Below the pieces are notes generated by a model. It saw only the letters and a list, made by a program, of their open reading frames with translations, was not told where the DNA came from and searched no databases. Position numbers and translations under genes: made by a program. A DNA stretch of 64,000 bases. Origin: Nostoc sp. FACHB-110 (GTDB taxonomy: Bacteria; Cyanobacteriota; Cyanobacteriia; Cyanobacteriales; Nostocaceae). Each line of letters opens with the position of its first letter. Position 1 is the first letter of the stretch. This document shows positions 39,028-47,779 of the stretch, in pieces. The stretch covers positions 62,001 through 126,000 of the forward strand of contig NZ_JACJRU010000006.1 in the NCBI RefSeq assembly GCF_014697425.1, in the 5' to 3' direction.

Positions 39028-39058
39028 GATCCCTGACTTTTTGAAAAAGTCGGGGATC
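39028..39058. repeat. Dispersed hairpin GATCCCTGACTTTTT / AAAAAGTCGGGGATC
   Basis: A near-perfect 15-bp stem with a single-base loop. A relative occurs after pstB (16974-17002). This hairpin family is common in cyanobacteria and can act as a terminator. Confidence 0.75.
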
Positions 39059-39210
39059 TCATTCTCCTACACCCTGGTTACTGAGCGCAGTCGAAGTACA
39101 CCCTTAAACCCTGACACCCCTCTTCCCAGTTAGTACCACTGACTACGGACAAAATAACCTGACAGATGATAACCATAAAATAGGTTAAACTTTGCCCACC
39201 TAACTGATGA

Positions 39211-39355
39211 TGTTAGGACTTATGCAGTGAGATGAAAAATCAAAAGTTTGGGCAAGGGTTTAAGGGTGTAGGGGTGCATCTAAAACCTTTACACCCCATA
39301 CCCTTACACCCCTACACCCCTTGTTCACAGACAATCTTGGTGCATAAGTCTTAGA
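39211..39355. mobile_element. MITE-like element, about 145 bp
   Basis: The ends TTAGGACTTATGCA (left) and TGCATAAGTCTTAG (right) are inverted copies with two differences. GATGTTA is seen at both borders (39207-39213 and 39354-39360), compatible with a target duplication overlapping the ends. The interior is non-coding and rich in GGGTGTAGGGGTG and its complement, so the whole segment could fold on itself. A related interior lies near 32540-32590. Confidence 0.6.
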
Positions 39356-39440
39356 TGTTAAAAGTTTCAAAAGTTCAAAGGAGGGTTTGTAAGAAGTTCG
39401 GTATCGTATTGCTGGAAGCCGGCAATGTAATTATCAAGCC

Positions 39441-40163
39441 ATGAATAAACAGGTAGAAGTTCTATCGGATCAGTCTGCGCTGATAGCGCGATCGCTAGAG
39501 TTAATTTTATCGAAGTTGGAAACTGCCATTGCTCAACGGGGGCAATTTACGATTGCCTTATCTGGCGGGAGTACACCCAAGCCTTTATATGAAGCGATCG
39601 CTACAAAAAATTTGCCTTGGGATAAAATTCACGTCTTTTGGGGTGATGAGCGTTATGTTCCCCCAAATCATCCCGATAGCAATGAATTAATGGCGCGGCG
39701 TGCATGGTTAGATCGTGTTGATATACCCGCCGCTAATATTCACGCTATCCCCACTTTAGACGGCGACCCAGCTGTATCGGCTGCCAAGCATGAGCAGGAT
39801 TTACAAGAATTTTTTCATTCTGCTCCCGGTGAGTTTCCGGCTTTAGATGTAGTATTGCTAGGCATGGGAGATGATGCCCATACTGCATCTTTGTTTCCCC
39901 ACACCGAAGCCTTAAAAGTGAGCGATCGCTTAGTGACTGTGGGTAATAAAGATGGCAATCCTCGCATCACTTTTACTTACCCTTTTATCAACGCTGCTCG
40001 TAGCGTGATTTTTGTAGTCGCTGGTGCTAATAAACGTCCAGCTTTAGCCAAAGTTTTCGCACCCCAAGCCGATGACTTTAGCTACCCATCTCGCTTAATT
40101 CGCCCTCAAGGCGAACTTTGGTGGCTACTAGATGCGGCGGCTGGGGCAGAATTGCCAAATTAA
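39441..40163 (+). CDS. pgl: 6-phosphogluconolactonase
   Basis: Second enzyme of the oxidative pentose phosphate pathway, 240 residues. It hydrolyses 6-phosphogluconolactone in the cytoplasm. Family motifs ALSGGSTPKPLYEAI (about 38-52), VFWGDERYVPPNHPDSN (about 65-81) and LLGMGDDAHTASLFP (about 132-146) are all present, the last containing the catalytic histidine. In heterocystous cyanobacteria this pathway supplies NADPH in the dark and in heterocysts. zwf and opcA are not adjacent. The upstream 700 bases are repeat-rich. Confidence 0.95.
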   Translation: MNKQVEVLSDQSALIARSLELILSKLETAIAQRGQFTIALSGGSTPKPLYEAIATKNLPWDKIHVFWGDERYVPPNHPDSNELMARRAWLDRVDIPAANIHAIPTLDGDPAVSAAKHEQDLQEFFHSAPGEFPALDVVLLGMGDDAHTASLFPHTEALKVSDRLVTVGNKDGNPRITFTYPFINAARSVIFVVAGANKRPALAKVFAPQADDFSYPSRLIRPQGELWWLLDAAAGAELPN

Positions 40164-40441
40164 AAGTAAAAAGTAAAAAGGCAAAAGAGTTGATAGCAGT
40201 TGCTAATCATATGAGGTAGATCATAACTAGCATCTAATCTCTAACTTCCAGCACCTACAACAAGAAACGCTATTCTTTTTACTTTTGCTTTTTTACTTTT
40301 AACTTCCTAAAAAGTAGTTGTTAAAATCGAAAGCTAGGTTGCTTCCTTACCAAACTGCCAATTGGTAGAAGCAAAAACATCTACGCATTACCTCTGCTTG
40401 CCAGTACATCTTACGCTGATCTTCAACAAAGGCTTAAATCC

Positions 40442-41323
40442 ATGATCGTCTGCCCGAATTGCAATCATCCCAATCCTAACGGCGCTGTCCAGTGTGAAGC
40501 GTGCTACACACCTTTACCAGCGACTAGTAACTGCCCTAACTGTGGCGCTACTGTTCAGGCTGATGCGGCTTTTTGCGGTCAATGTGGTTTTAATCTGCAC
40601 TCTGCTGCTGCCGTACCTGTCCCTGCTGCCACAATTGCTCCTGAGGCGGCTGCACCACTACAAGTGCCACCTTTGGTCACACCAGACCCACTGTTAGACC
40701 TATTACAACCAGATGCGCTGGGAATGAACCAACCCCCTGCACCAATACCACCAACAGCTGTGGCTCCCCAACCAGCACCCCCACCAGTAGTAGAAAGTAC
40801 ACCCCCATCTCCACCTGCAACTGTCGCAGCTGTGGCTGCACCCGTAGTTGTAGAAGCAACTATTCCTGCACCACAACCAGAACCAGTTGTGGAAGTAGAA
40901 CCAGAACCACAACCGGAACCAGAACCAATCCCAGCACCACAACCCGTAGCAACTCCAGTAGCAACTCCAGTTGTTGCTAGAACTCAATTACAGCAAGTGA
41001 CTGCGCGGTTGGTTCATATTCAAAGCGATCGCGAAATTGAATTACCCCAAAGTCTATCGGTAATTCATATTGGTAAACCCAACGATCGCATCCCCCCCGA
41101 TATCGATGTTTCTGGATTTAGTAATTCAGAAATTGTCTCTCGCATACACGCAGATATTCGCGTTGAGGGAGATTCTTTTTATGTTGAAGATGTCGGTAGT
41201 TCTAATGGCACTTACATTAACAACTTGCCATTATTACCAGGGAACAGACACCGCCTCCGCCCAGGCGATCGCATCAGCCTTGGTAAGGGTGATTTGGTAA
41301 CTTTTCTCTTTCAACTAACCTAA
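40442..41323 (+). CDS. Zinc-ribbon/FHA domain protein
   Basis: A 293-residue signalling adaptor. Two CxxC pairs at the start (CPNCNHPNP and CEACYTP, then CPNCGA and CGQCGFN) form one or two zinc ribbons within residues 1-52. A long Pro/Glu/Ala/Val-rich linker (about 58-180) follows. The C-terminal FHA domain contains IHIGKPNDRIPPDIDVSG, IVSRIHADI and VGSSNGTYINN, the set of phosphothreonine-binding residues. Such proteins usually read Ser/Thr kinase phosphorylation. The kinase partner is not in the window. The FHA-PBP at 3550 is another candidate node of the same signalling type. Confidence 0.9.
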   Translation: MIVCPNCNHPNPNGAVQCEACYTPLPATSNCPNCGATVQADAAFCGQCGFNLHSAAAVPVPAATIAPEAAAPLQVPPLVTPDPLLDLLQPDALGMNQPPAPIPPTAVAPQPAPPPVVESTPPSPPATVAAVAAPVVVEATIPAPQPEPVVEVEPEPQPEPEPIPAPQPVATPVATPVVARTQLQQVTARLVHIQSDREIELPQSLSVIHIGKPNDRIPPDIDVSGFSNSEIVSRIHADIRVEGDSFYVEDVGSSNGTYINNLPLLPGNRHRLRPGDRISLGKGDLVTFLFQLT

Positions 41324-41405
41324 CAAAAAGTCTGAAGTGTGAAGTTTGAAGTCTGAAAATTTCTGAAGTCGGAAAACTAAAAAATCAAGCTCATACGTGA
41401 CATTT

Positions 41406-41433
41406 CACACTTCATACTTCATACTTCATACTT
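41406..41433 (-). repeat. Heptamer tandem repeat (CACACTT)(CATACTT)3
   Basis: Four units located 37 bases upstream of the M50 protease gene. An inverted partner with AAGTGTG/AAGTTTG/AAGTCTG units lies at about 41334-41356, so the two can pair. Confidence 0.85.
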
Positions 41434-41470
41434 CCTATAATTGGGGTAATGACATTCAATCAAGCAATCT

Positions 41471-42211
41471 ATGAAAGAACCAACTAAAGTTTTTGAAACA
41501 TTGCTTTCAACAGAAGCCCCACCAGAAGTAGAACGTATGGGGTTAACTTGGTTGGTAGCAGCTGCGATCGCTACAACCGTATTATGGCAAATTCCCGGCG
41601 GAGATTATATTTTATACCCATTTACCATCTTGGCAACTTGGTTTCACGAAATGGGTCACGGTTTGATGGCGTTGCTATTAGGCGGACAGTTTCAAAAATT
41701 AGAAATTTTTAGTAATGCTTCTGGTGTTGCTACTTACCGCATTGCCACATCACTCGGCCCAATAGGCCCTGGTTTAGTGGCGGCGGCTGGGCCAATGGGG
41801 CCGCCACTTGCAGGTGCAGCTTTGATTTTGGCTTCCCGCCGTTTTAAAACAGCTTCCCTCAGCCTGAAAATTTTGGGAATATTTCTGCTGTTATCGACAT
41901 TAATTTGGGTGCGTTCTTGGTTTGGTTTATTGGCTGTGCCTTTATTAGGCTTAATTATTCTTGGTATTGCATTAAAAGCCCCCCATTGGGTACAGGGTTT
42001 TGCTATTCAATTTTTAGGTGTACAAGCTTGCGTTAGTACTTATCACCAACTGGATTATTTATTTAGCTATAGTGCTGGTTATTTAGGGCTTTCTGATACA
42101 GCCCAGATGCAAAGATATTTACTTTTACCTTACTGGTTTTGGGGTGGCTTGATGGCGATCGCATCTTTGATCATTTTGATTCAAAGTCTGCGCGTGGCCT
42201 ATCGCCACTAG
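41471..42211 (+). CDS. M50-type membrane metalloprotease family protein
   Basis: A 246-residue integral membrane protein. The zinc-binding motif HEMGHG lies in the second hydrophobic region (about residues 58-63), followed by the glycine-rich AAGPMGPPLAGAALI segment seen in M50/site-2-protease-like proteins. Five or six hydrophobic segments are predicted. It is shorter than RseP-type proteases and lacks a PDZ domain. The C-terminal NPDG-type second motif is not obvious, so activity is uncertain. It follows a heptamer repeat array and is monocistronic. Confidence 0.8.
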   Translation: MKEPTKVFETLLSTEAPPEVERMGLTWLVAAAIATTVLWQIPGGDYILYPFTILATWFHEMGHGLMALLLGGQFQKLEIFSNASGVATYRIATSLGPIGPGLVAAAGPMGPPLAGAALILASRRFKTASLSLKILGIFLLLSTLIWVRSWFGLLAVPLLGLIILGIALKAPHWVQGFAIQFLGVQACVSTYHQLDYLFSYSAGYLGLSDTAQMQRYLLLPYWFWGGLMAIASLIILIQSLRVAYRH

Positions 42212-42368
42212 CCATTTTATCTTTTTTAATTAATGTTTGATGATGGCGATCGCCCAACAAAAGCAGCTATAGCAGTAGCCAAGGTAGTTAAGACTTATGT
42301 TAATGCTCAACCCTAGACACCACAAGTCTTTTAACTCTCTCACCTGTCCCCTGCTATATATTTTACAT

Positions 42369-42581
42369 TTACATTTTTCTCTCAGGATCGGCTTTCGGTA
42401 ATACAGATTTGTCTTCGTCTGCGGTTGGTAAAGGTACATTTAATAGCCGTCTGGCAGATTCCTCCGCCAGTTGTCTGTCTTGCTCATTTTCAAACTGGCT
42501 TTCATCCAACAAGTATTTATGTCTGATGGCTTCATCTCGACTAGGACGCGCGCCATTTTTCCATCGGTAATTAAAGTCCAT
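42369..42581 (-). CDS. Small hydrophilic hypothetical protein, 70 residues
   Basis: Begins MDFNYRWKNGARPSRDEAIR and is rich in charged residues, with a helix-forming middle (EDRQLAEESARRLL-like) and a Pro/Asp-containing tail. Codon use and the clean ATG at 42581 suggest a real gene. No domain is recognised. It is convergent with the M50 protease gene. It could be a small conserved cyanobacterial protein. Confidence 0.5.
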   Translation of the reverse strand: MDFNYRWKNGARPSRDEAIRHKYLLDESQFENEQDRQLAEESARRLLNVPLPTADEDKSVLPKADPERKM

Positions 42582-43146
42582 AACAAAATGCCGAGAAACT
42601 GCTGTGTTGTTTTATAGTATTTATCCTAGACGTGTAATTGATGGCTGCACTCTATCAAAAGTTGAAAGAAAAATCTAATTTGCTTGTAAAGAATAATCAC
42701 AATTGACTCCTAAGCTTAACTCTTATAGTAGAGGAGAGTGGCAATTAGAAATGAATATACTGCAATTACCAAGCAATGAATTTATCAGCCTATAGTTTTA
42801 CAGCAACTATGGGCTTTTTCTTTTTTTATCGAACACAATACCTAAGTCAGTCGCCAGAATTCACTCTGAATTAAAGTGCAAAGCTGCGGATGAATAACCT
42901 GATTTAAACCCCCCACTAAATCCTAGCTTTGGTGGTCTTCAATCTGTCAGGGATTCACTTATAGCGACTGATTGATTCTGAATCCTTCTTCAATCATATT
43001 AATTCTGGTATATATCCAAAGAAATGGTACTTATTTTACTATTCCTTGAGGCTATTAATAATTAATTCTGATGGTAGATTGGCCGCAATTATTGAACTTG
43101 TTAATCTGTAAGTGTCAGAAAAAACATTACCAAAACAACAAAAGAA
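42582..43146. other. Intergenic region with an orphan terminator
   Basis: A 565-base gap. It holds a small ORF/terminator unit at about 42700-42827, described separately, and no other recognised gene. Confidence 0.5.
42751..42827 (+). ncRNA. Candidate small RNA or 14-codon ORF ending in a strong terminator
   Basis: The hairpin AGCCTATAGTT (42787-42797) with AACTATGGGCT (42105+700, i.e. 42805-42815) is followed by TTTTTCTTTTTTT, a convincing intrinsic terminator. It is over 570 bases from the preceding rightward gene and 330 bases before the next. Immediately before it, GAGGAGAG at 42731-42738 precedes an ATG at 42751 that opens a 14-codon frame (MNILQLPSNEFISL). The unit could be a small RNA or a tiny peptide gene. 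Confidence 0.4.
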
Positions 43147-43419
43147 ATGAACATTATTGCTTGGATTATCTTAGGTTTAATTGCTGGTGCTATTGCTAAA
43201 GCTATCTACCCCGGGCATCAAGGCGGTGGCATTTTAGGAACAATATTGTTGGGTATTATCGGCGCATTTGTTGGAGGTAGCCTAGGCGTATTCTTCAGTA
43301 CGGGAAAATTTGCATTAACGGCTACTACTTTTAGCATTCCTGGTATTTTAGTTGCAGTGCTTGGTGCGATTATTGCCGTTTTCTTGTGGAATTTACTAAC
43401 TCGCCACAGTGCCGTCTAA
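43147..43419 (+). CDS. GlsB/YeaQ/YmgE-family small membrane protein
   Basis: A 90-residue protein with three hydrophobic helices and glycine-rich turns (ILGLIAGAIAKAIYPG, then GGGILGTILLGIIGAFVGG), which is the transglycosylase-associated/GlsB stress protein family. These proteins are usually induced by stress, but their biochemical role is not established, and the transglycosylase name is historical. It is monocistronic, with a bidirectional terminator after it. Confidence 0.9.
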   Translation: MNIIAWIILGLIAGAIAKAIYPGHQGGGILGTILLGIIGAFVGGSLGVFFSTGKFALTATTFSIPGILVAVLGAIIAVFLWNLLTRHSAV

Positions 43420-43495
43420 TAGTGTAATTATCTCTAAAATATATTAATCTTCAGGGCGCATTATTAGTTATTTTTGTCCTGAATTTATTTGAAAA

Positions 43496-43529
43496 AATAG
43501 CGTCTGTCTAGTAGAAGGCAGACGCTATT
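43496..43529. terminator. Bidirectional terminator between converging genes
   Basis: AATAGCGTCTG (43496-43506) pairs perfectly with CAGACGCTATT (43519-43529). The A-rich stretch on the left and T-rich stretch on the right fit termination of both the GlsB-like gene and the dehydrogenase-like gene. Confidence 0.8.
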
Positions 43530-43540
43530 ATTATGGCTTT

Positions 43541-44869
43541 TTAATATTGAATGCGATAAATGCGGTTATTGGCTTCTTCTGTAACTAGGAGGCTGCCATC
43601 AGGTAACACTAGTAAACCAACAGGTCGACCCCAAGTAGTGGGAATAGATGGGTTGAGCAAAAATCCTGTGAGAAAATCTTCGTAGTAGCCTTGTGGTCTG
43701 CCTTGAGCATTAAAGGGTATAAATACAACTTTATAACCAGTGCCGCGATCGCGGTTCCAAGAACCACGAAAAGCTACAAAAGAACCATTGCGATATCTTT
43801 CAGGAAAAGTCTGACCATCGTAAAATTGCACACCTAAAGCCGCAGAATGAGCTTGAAATAATACATCTGGGTTACGGGTACGGGCGACTAAATCGGGGCG
43901 TTTACTTTTACCGTTAGCTGTTTGGCGTGGTTCAATGTTCTTTGGTGACAGATAAGCATAAGGCCAACCATAAAATTCCCCTGCACGAATGCGGGTAAAA
44001 TAATCTGGCACTAAATCATCACCAATTCCATCTCGTTCGTTAATCGTAGCGTACAACTCTTTCGTGACAGGATGAAAATCTAACCCGACGGGATTTCGCA
44101 AACCAGAAGCAAAAGTCTGCTGTTGGGAACCGTCTAAGTTCATCACTTGTACTGAAGCCCTGGGTAAGGCTTCTTCGTCCACATTAGAACGAGAACCTAC
44201 AGAAACATACAACTTCTTCCCATCAGGCGCAGCTACAACATTACGTGTCCAATGCTGGTTATAACCACCACCAGGAAGATTAGCAATTTTTTGCCCAGTA
44301 CCTGATAGTTGCTGCTGACCTTTTTTGTAAGGAAAGCGTAAAACTGCATCTGTATTGCCTAAAAAGAAATAATTGTCTGCAAAGGTCATCCCAAAAGGAA
44401 TATTTAACCCATTGGCTGCACTGGCAAATGTTTTTTTAATATCAGCAACTCCATCACCATTACTATCACGTAATAAGCGAATGCGATTTTGTCGAGTTTC
44501 CGTTACCAGTACGTCACCACTAGGCGTTAAAGCTAACCAACGGGGTGCATCTAAACCTTCGGCAAAGACATTAACTTTAAATCCTGGGGGGACACGCAGC
44601 AGGGGCTTTTCGGGAATTGAAACTACTTCTGGAGGCTTTGATGCGCTTTCGGTGGTGAAAGGTGCAGGTAAATTTTGTAAATTGATGCGAATGGGTTGGG
44701 GCGAAAACGTTTCAGTACGGATGAGATTTTTTGACTGTTGAGAATTTTGGACTAACTGGGGTGAAGGTGCGGCTACATCCGTTGTGGCATTTTCTGAAGA
44801 GGCACTTGTCTGGTTACAGGCTGCTGTTAGAAATAACAAAGCCAACCAGCAACACCCTGATAATTTCAT
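43541..44869 (-). CDS. Sorbosone/glucose dehydrogenase-like beta-propeller lipoprotein
   Basis: An exported protein of 442 residues. The signal sequence ends in a lipobox (LLFLTAAC), so it is a predicted lipoprotein. Residues 90-440 form a six-bladed beta-propeller of the GSDH/sorbosone dehydrogenase (L-sorbosone, PQQ sugar dehydrogenase) type, with APRWLALTPSGDVLVTETRQ, GLNIPFGMTFAD, RNPVGLDFHPVTKELY, GDDLVPDYFTRIRAGEFYGW and a terminal LLVLPDGSLLVTEEANNRI. Whether it binds PQQ or oxidises a sugar is not shown. It is convergent with the GlsB-like gene. Confidence 0.9.
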   Translation of the reverse strand: MKLSGCCWLALLFLTAACNQTSASSENATTDVAAPSPQLVQNSQQSKNLIRTETFSPQPIRINLQNLPAPFTTESASKPPEVVSIPEKPLLRVPPGFKVNVFAEGLDAPRWLALTPSGDVLVTETRQNRIRLLRDSNGDGVADIKKTFASAANGLNIPFGMTFADNYFFLGNTDAVLRFPYKKGQQQLSGTGQKIANLPGGGYNQHWTRNVVAAPDGKKLYVSVGSRSNVDEEALPRASVQVMNLDGSQQQTFASGLRNPVGLDFHPVTKELYATINERDGIGDDLVPDYFTRIRAGEFYGWPYAYLSPKNIEPRQTANGKSKRPDLVARTRNPDVLFQAHSAALGVQFYDGQTFPERYRNGSFVAFRGSWNRDRGTGYKVVFIPFNAQGRPQGYYEDFLTGFLLNPSIPTTWGRPVGLLVLPDGSLLVTEEANNRIYRIQY

Positions 44870-44974
44870 GACAGTGTGAACTCGTACACAACTTTTTTAC
44901 TGTAGATGGAAAATTTAATATTTGTCGCCCGTCGCAAGTTCGATTTTGATTTTAATTGGAAGTCCCTAAATATT

Positions 44975-46159
44975 TTATAGTCGTCGCTGACGATTATTAG
45001 TAGGTTGCGGTCTGCGTAAAGGGACTACTTCGGCTTCGCTGCTTTCTCGGGCTACTCTAATTAATAAGGCGGCAGCTACTAGGCTGGCAATCATGGAATT
45101 ACCGCCATAACTAAACATGGGTAAGGGTAAGCCTGTTGTTGGCAAAGCACCTGTGGCAACGCCGATATGTAATAAAGATTGCCCTACCATGACAATTGTT
45201 ACACCGATCGCCACTAGTCGATTAATGGAATTTTTAGATTTGAGTGCAACAATTAACCCCAAGGTGGTGAATATCGCTAACATTAGCAGCAGGGCAATAC
45301 CGCCAGCAAAACCAAATTCTTCAGCAAAGACGGCAAAAATAAAGTCGGTATCTTGGATAGGTAAGAAAAATTGTTTTTGTTGAGAAAAGCCGTAACCAGC
45401 ACCCCATGTTTGACCAGAACCGACAGCTAACAAACTCTGTACTAACTGGTAGCCATCACCTGTAGCGTCTGCCCAAGGGTCAAGAAACGACATCACGCGT
45501 TTACGTTGATACTCTTTGATACTAATACTGAGTAAGGCTAATAATACTCCACCGATCGCTGTTCCGGCTAAATATTTATAAGGTAATCCCGCAGCTAAGG
45601 CAATTAACCAAATTGTCATACCGCACAGCGCAGTTGTACTTAGGTTTGGCTGGGCGAGAATGCCTAATAGTACTAAACAAAAAATGCCTATCCAAGTTAA
45701 GCGCACTCGCCAAGTTAATTTTTCCCATTGGCCAAATAACCTAGCACTTTGCAATACTAAAAAGGGCTTGATTAATTCTGATGGTTGAATAGGAATGGGG
45801 CCAATGGCTATCCATCTGGCGGCATCAAACGCTTTTTTGCCTAACCCTGGGACAAGGGTAACGAAAATTAACAGTAAAAATATTCCTACAAACCAGTGGG
45901 ACACCCGCAAAATTTTGCGTAATGGCAGATTCACAATAAAGTTAAAGGCAATGAGAGAAGCTAATACCCAAATTAGCTGACGTTTGAAGTAATATAACCC
46001 ATCACCATGACGTGCGTCGGCAACTGGGTATGATGCTGAATACAGTACAACTAGCCCAAAAAATAACCAAACCAATGTCAACCAGCGCAACAGTCGTGCC
46101 TCGACAGCCCAGCTAGTGACAGAATTATCAAAAATTGGAATCAGTCGGCTTAGATTCAC
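44975..46159 (-). CDS. ftsW: FtsW/SEDS family peptidoglycan polymerase
   Basis: A 394-residue integral membrane glycosyltransferase of the SEDS family with about ten helices. Family motifs include GLGKKAFDAARWIAIGPIPIQPSE, the GSGQTWGAGYGFSQQKQFFLPI loop, DFIFAVFAEEFGF and the C-terminal PTTGLPLPMFSYGG. The short tail and presence of only one SEDS gene in view favour FtsW (division) over RodA, but this is not decisive. The start is GTG at 46159. The following gene on the same strand lies upstream with 61 bases between. Confidence 0.9.
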   Translation of the reverse strand: MNLSRLIPIFDNSVTSWAVEARLLRWLTLVWLFFGLVVLYSASYPVADARHGDGLYYFKRQLIWVLASLIAFNFIVNLPLRKILRVSHWFVGIFLLLIFVTLVPGLGKKAFDAARWIAIGPIPIQPSELIKPFLVLQSARLFGQWEKLTWRVRLTWIGIFCLVLLGILAQPNLSTTALCGMTIWLIALAAGLPYKYLAGTAIGGVLLALLSISIKEYQRKRVMSFLDPWADATGDGYQLVQSLLAVGSGQTWGAGYGFSQQKQFFLPIQDTDFIFAVFAEEFGFAGGIALLLMLAIFTTLGLIVALKSKNSINRLVAIGVTIVMVGQSLLHIGVATGALPTTGLPLPMFSYGGNSMIASLVAAALLIRVARESSEAEVVPLRRPQPTNNRQRRL

Positions 46160-46220
46160 GATTTACTACAGGTAAAAATTTTAGAGTTCAGGTATAAACT
46201 CATAACTTATAACTTATAAC

Positions 46221-47171
46221 TCAAATGTGATCAATTGCTTGCACTGCACCGTTAATATAATTTGGCAAACAAAAAGTATGTTTTGGTTTTTCTTTGTCTA
46301 AAAGTATTTTGACAGTTGCTATTGCTTGTTTGATATTCTGCACTTTGTAAGCTTTTGTTGCTCTTTTGGCTTGGCGGTCATACAATCTTGGCCAGGCAAA
46401 TGCGATTAAAGGCACACCCAAGGCAGCACATTCGTAAACTGTATTGTATCCTGCACCCCCAAGCACAATATCAGCAGCAGCTATACATTCAATGCCGGGA
46501 TGGTGACTTAGCCATAAAGCTTCTGGGCAGTTGGCCGGACAATTGGCTGCTAAAATTCTGACTGCACAGTCTGGGAAATTTTGCTGTAAATCTTGGGTAA
46601 GTTGGGCAAAGAATGTTAATTCGGAAGCGTTGCCGGCGGCACAAACCAGAATTAGTTGGATATCTGGCTTAACTTTGAGGATATGCGATCGCACAGTTAT
46701 TCTATCTGGTAATTCTGCCGCATTGCGAATTAACCAAGGTGCTGTGTGTTGCACATTTGCTAAGTCTGCTAGGGGTATATCTTCGCCTTCCCCAGGGACA
46801 ATCACTGTATTGTAATTCTCGGCAACAAAGGAGCGTAAATTTTTGGCAGTTACATAATCTGGGTTAATATCTCGATGAATTAAAATTCGCCGTATATGCA
46901 GCTGCGGTAAGATATCTGCTAATTCACCACCTAATCCTCTAGGGAAAGTGTCAATAATTAGGCGATCGCATTCAGTCTGCAATATAATTTTTCGTACTTG
47001 CTGGCTGGTGGTCAAAAAATCATTGTTCTCAGGAATGCTATATATAATGCAGCCCTCATGATTGATGTGTTTTGCATAAGGACTGTTAGTAATAATTTGC
47101 ACACTTTTGTGGACTGCAGCAATTCTACCCAACGCCAAAGCCCGATTTAAATGTCCCCAACCACCACCCAA
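46221..47171 (-). CDS. GT-B glycosyltransferase-like protein with uncertain start
   Basis: A 316-residue protein resembling MurG-like or UDP-glycosyltransferase-like enzymes: GGGWGHLNRALALGR at the N-terminus (nucleotide-independent GGGxGH loop), VPGEGEDIPLADL, then PADIVLGGAGYNTVYECAALGVPLIAFAWPR, which matches the donor-binding GGxGT/NT.E motif. The frame opens only with TTG at 47171. Upstream, LIYA continues in frame to a TGA, and a nearby ATG (47187) is one base out of frame. A deletion of one base would give MTIYALGGGWGHLNR. The start is therefore abnormal or mis-sequenced. It is followed by ftsW. Confidence 0.75.
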   Translation of the reverse strand: MGGGWGHLNRALALGRIAAVHKSVQIITNSPYAKHINHEGCIIYSIPENNDFLTTSQQVRKIILQTECDRLIIDTFPRGLGGELADILPQLHIRRILIHRDINPDYVTAKNLRSFVAENYNTVIVPGEGEDIPLADLANVQHTAPWLIRNAAELPDRITVRSHILKVKPDIQLILVCAAGNASELTFFAQLTQDLQQNFPDCAVRILAANCPANCPEALWLSHHPGIECIAAADIVLGGAGYNTVYECAALGVPLIAFAWPRLYDRQAKRATKAYKVQNIKQAIATVKILLDKEKPKHTFCLPNYINGAVQAIDHI

Positions 47172-47228
47172 GGCATAAATTAGTCATTTGTTATTGGTCA
47201 TTTGTGCTTCTCCCCTGCACCTTGCTTT

Positions 47229-47489
47229 TTAACCTCCACTCACGGGCGGAATTAAGACAACTTCATCGCCATTGTGTAGTAAGGTATCAGGCTCGACAAA
47301 AATTAAATTGATGCCAAAACGAGTAATTTCGCGCCATTTAGCCAATTCTGGACGTTCTGCAATCAGGCGATCGCATACTGCTTTTACAGTTGTTCCCTCT
47401 GGTAATTCTAATACTAATTCTGGCATTCCAAAGGCTTCTTGATAAGCAGCAAATAACTTAACAGTAATTGTAAGTGCCGATTTAGACAT
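47229..47489 (-). CDS. MoaD/ThiS-like sulfur carrier protein
   Basis: An 86-residue ubiquitin-fold protein from the ATG at 47489 (earlier ATGs at 47525 and 47504 have no extra support). The sequence ITVKLFAAYQEAFG, then ELPEGTTVKAVCDRL and the terminal PPVSGG with the C-terminal di-glycine match the MoaD family, which donates sulfur to molybdopterin. ThiS is also possible but less likely, as the EGTTV.AV.D.L spacing is MoaD-like. No moaE or moeB gene is adjacent. It is oriented with the glycosyltransferase-like gene upstream of it in the same direction. Confidence 0.85.
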   Translation of the reverse strand: MSKSALTITVKLFAAYQEAFGMPELVLELPEGTTVKAVCDRLIAERPELAKWREITRFGINLIFVEPDTLLHNGDEVVLIPPVSGG

Positions 47490-47525
47490 ACACAAGCTTG
47501 ACATTTCCGAAGTATTTTCAACCAA

Positions 47526-47779
47526 GAATTTCTTAAAATCAAGAAAAATTTAATATTAAAATCAGGTTGACAACACATCATTTATGGTGTTGTCGCAGTC
47601 TTATTTGATTTGTAGACCAATTGTTGAAGTAGATAATTGGGAGTGCTGATTTGACTGGTTTTCACTCATATAGCAATGGTGTATGAGTATATTTAGCAAA
47701 AATCCTATCACCCATTCATTCAGATACAACACTTTTTCACGTAAAGCAATAATCAAGCTCAATTTAATTTAAAATTGTC
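47526..47779. other. Intergenic region without recognised features
   Basis: A 254-base AT-rich spacer holding no supported gene, repeat or RNA. Confidence 0.45.

Noticed and set aside
40703-40987. 94-codon Trp/Cys/Tyr-rich frame opposite the FHA/zinc-ribbon gene
   Set aside because: Antisense shadow of the Pro/Glu-rich linker; its composition is not protein-like.
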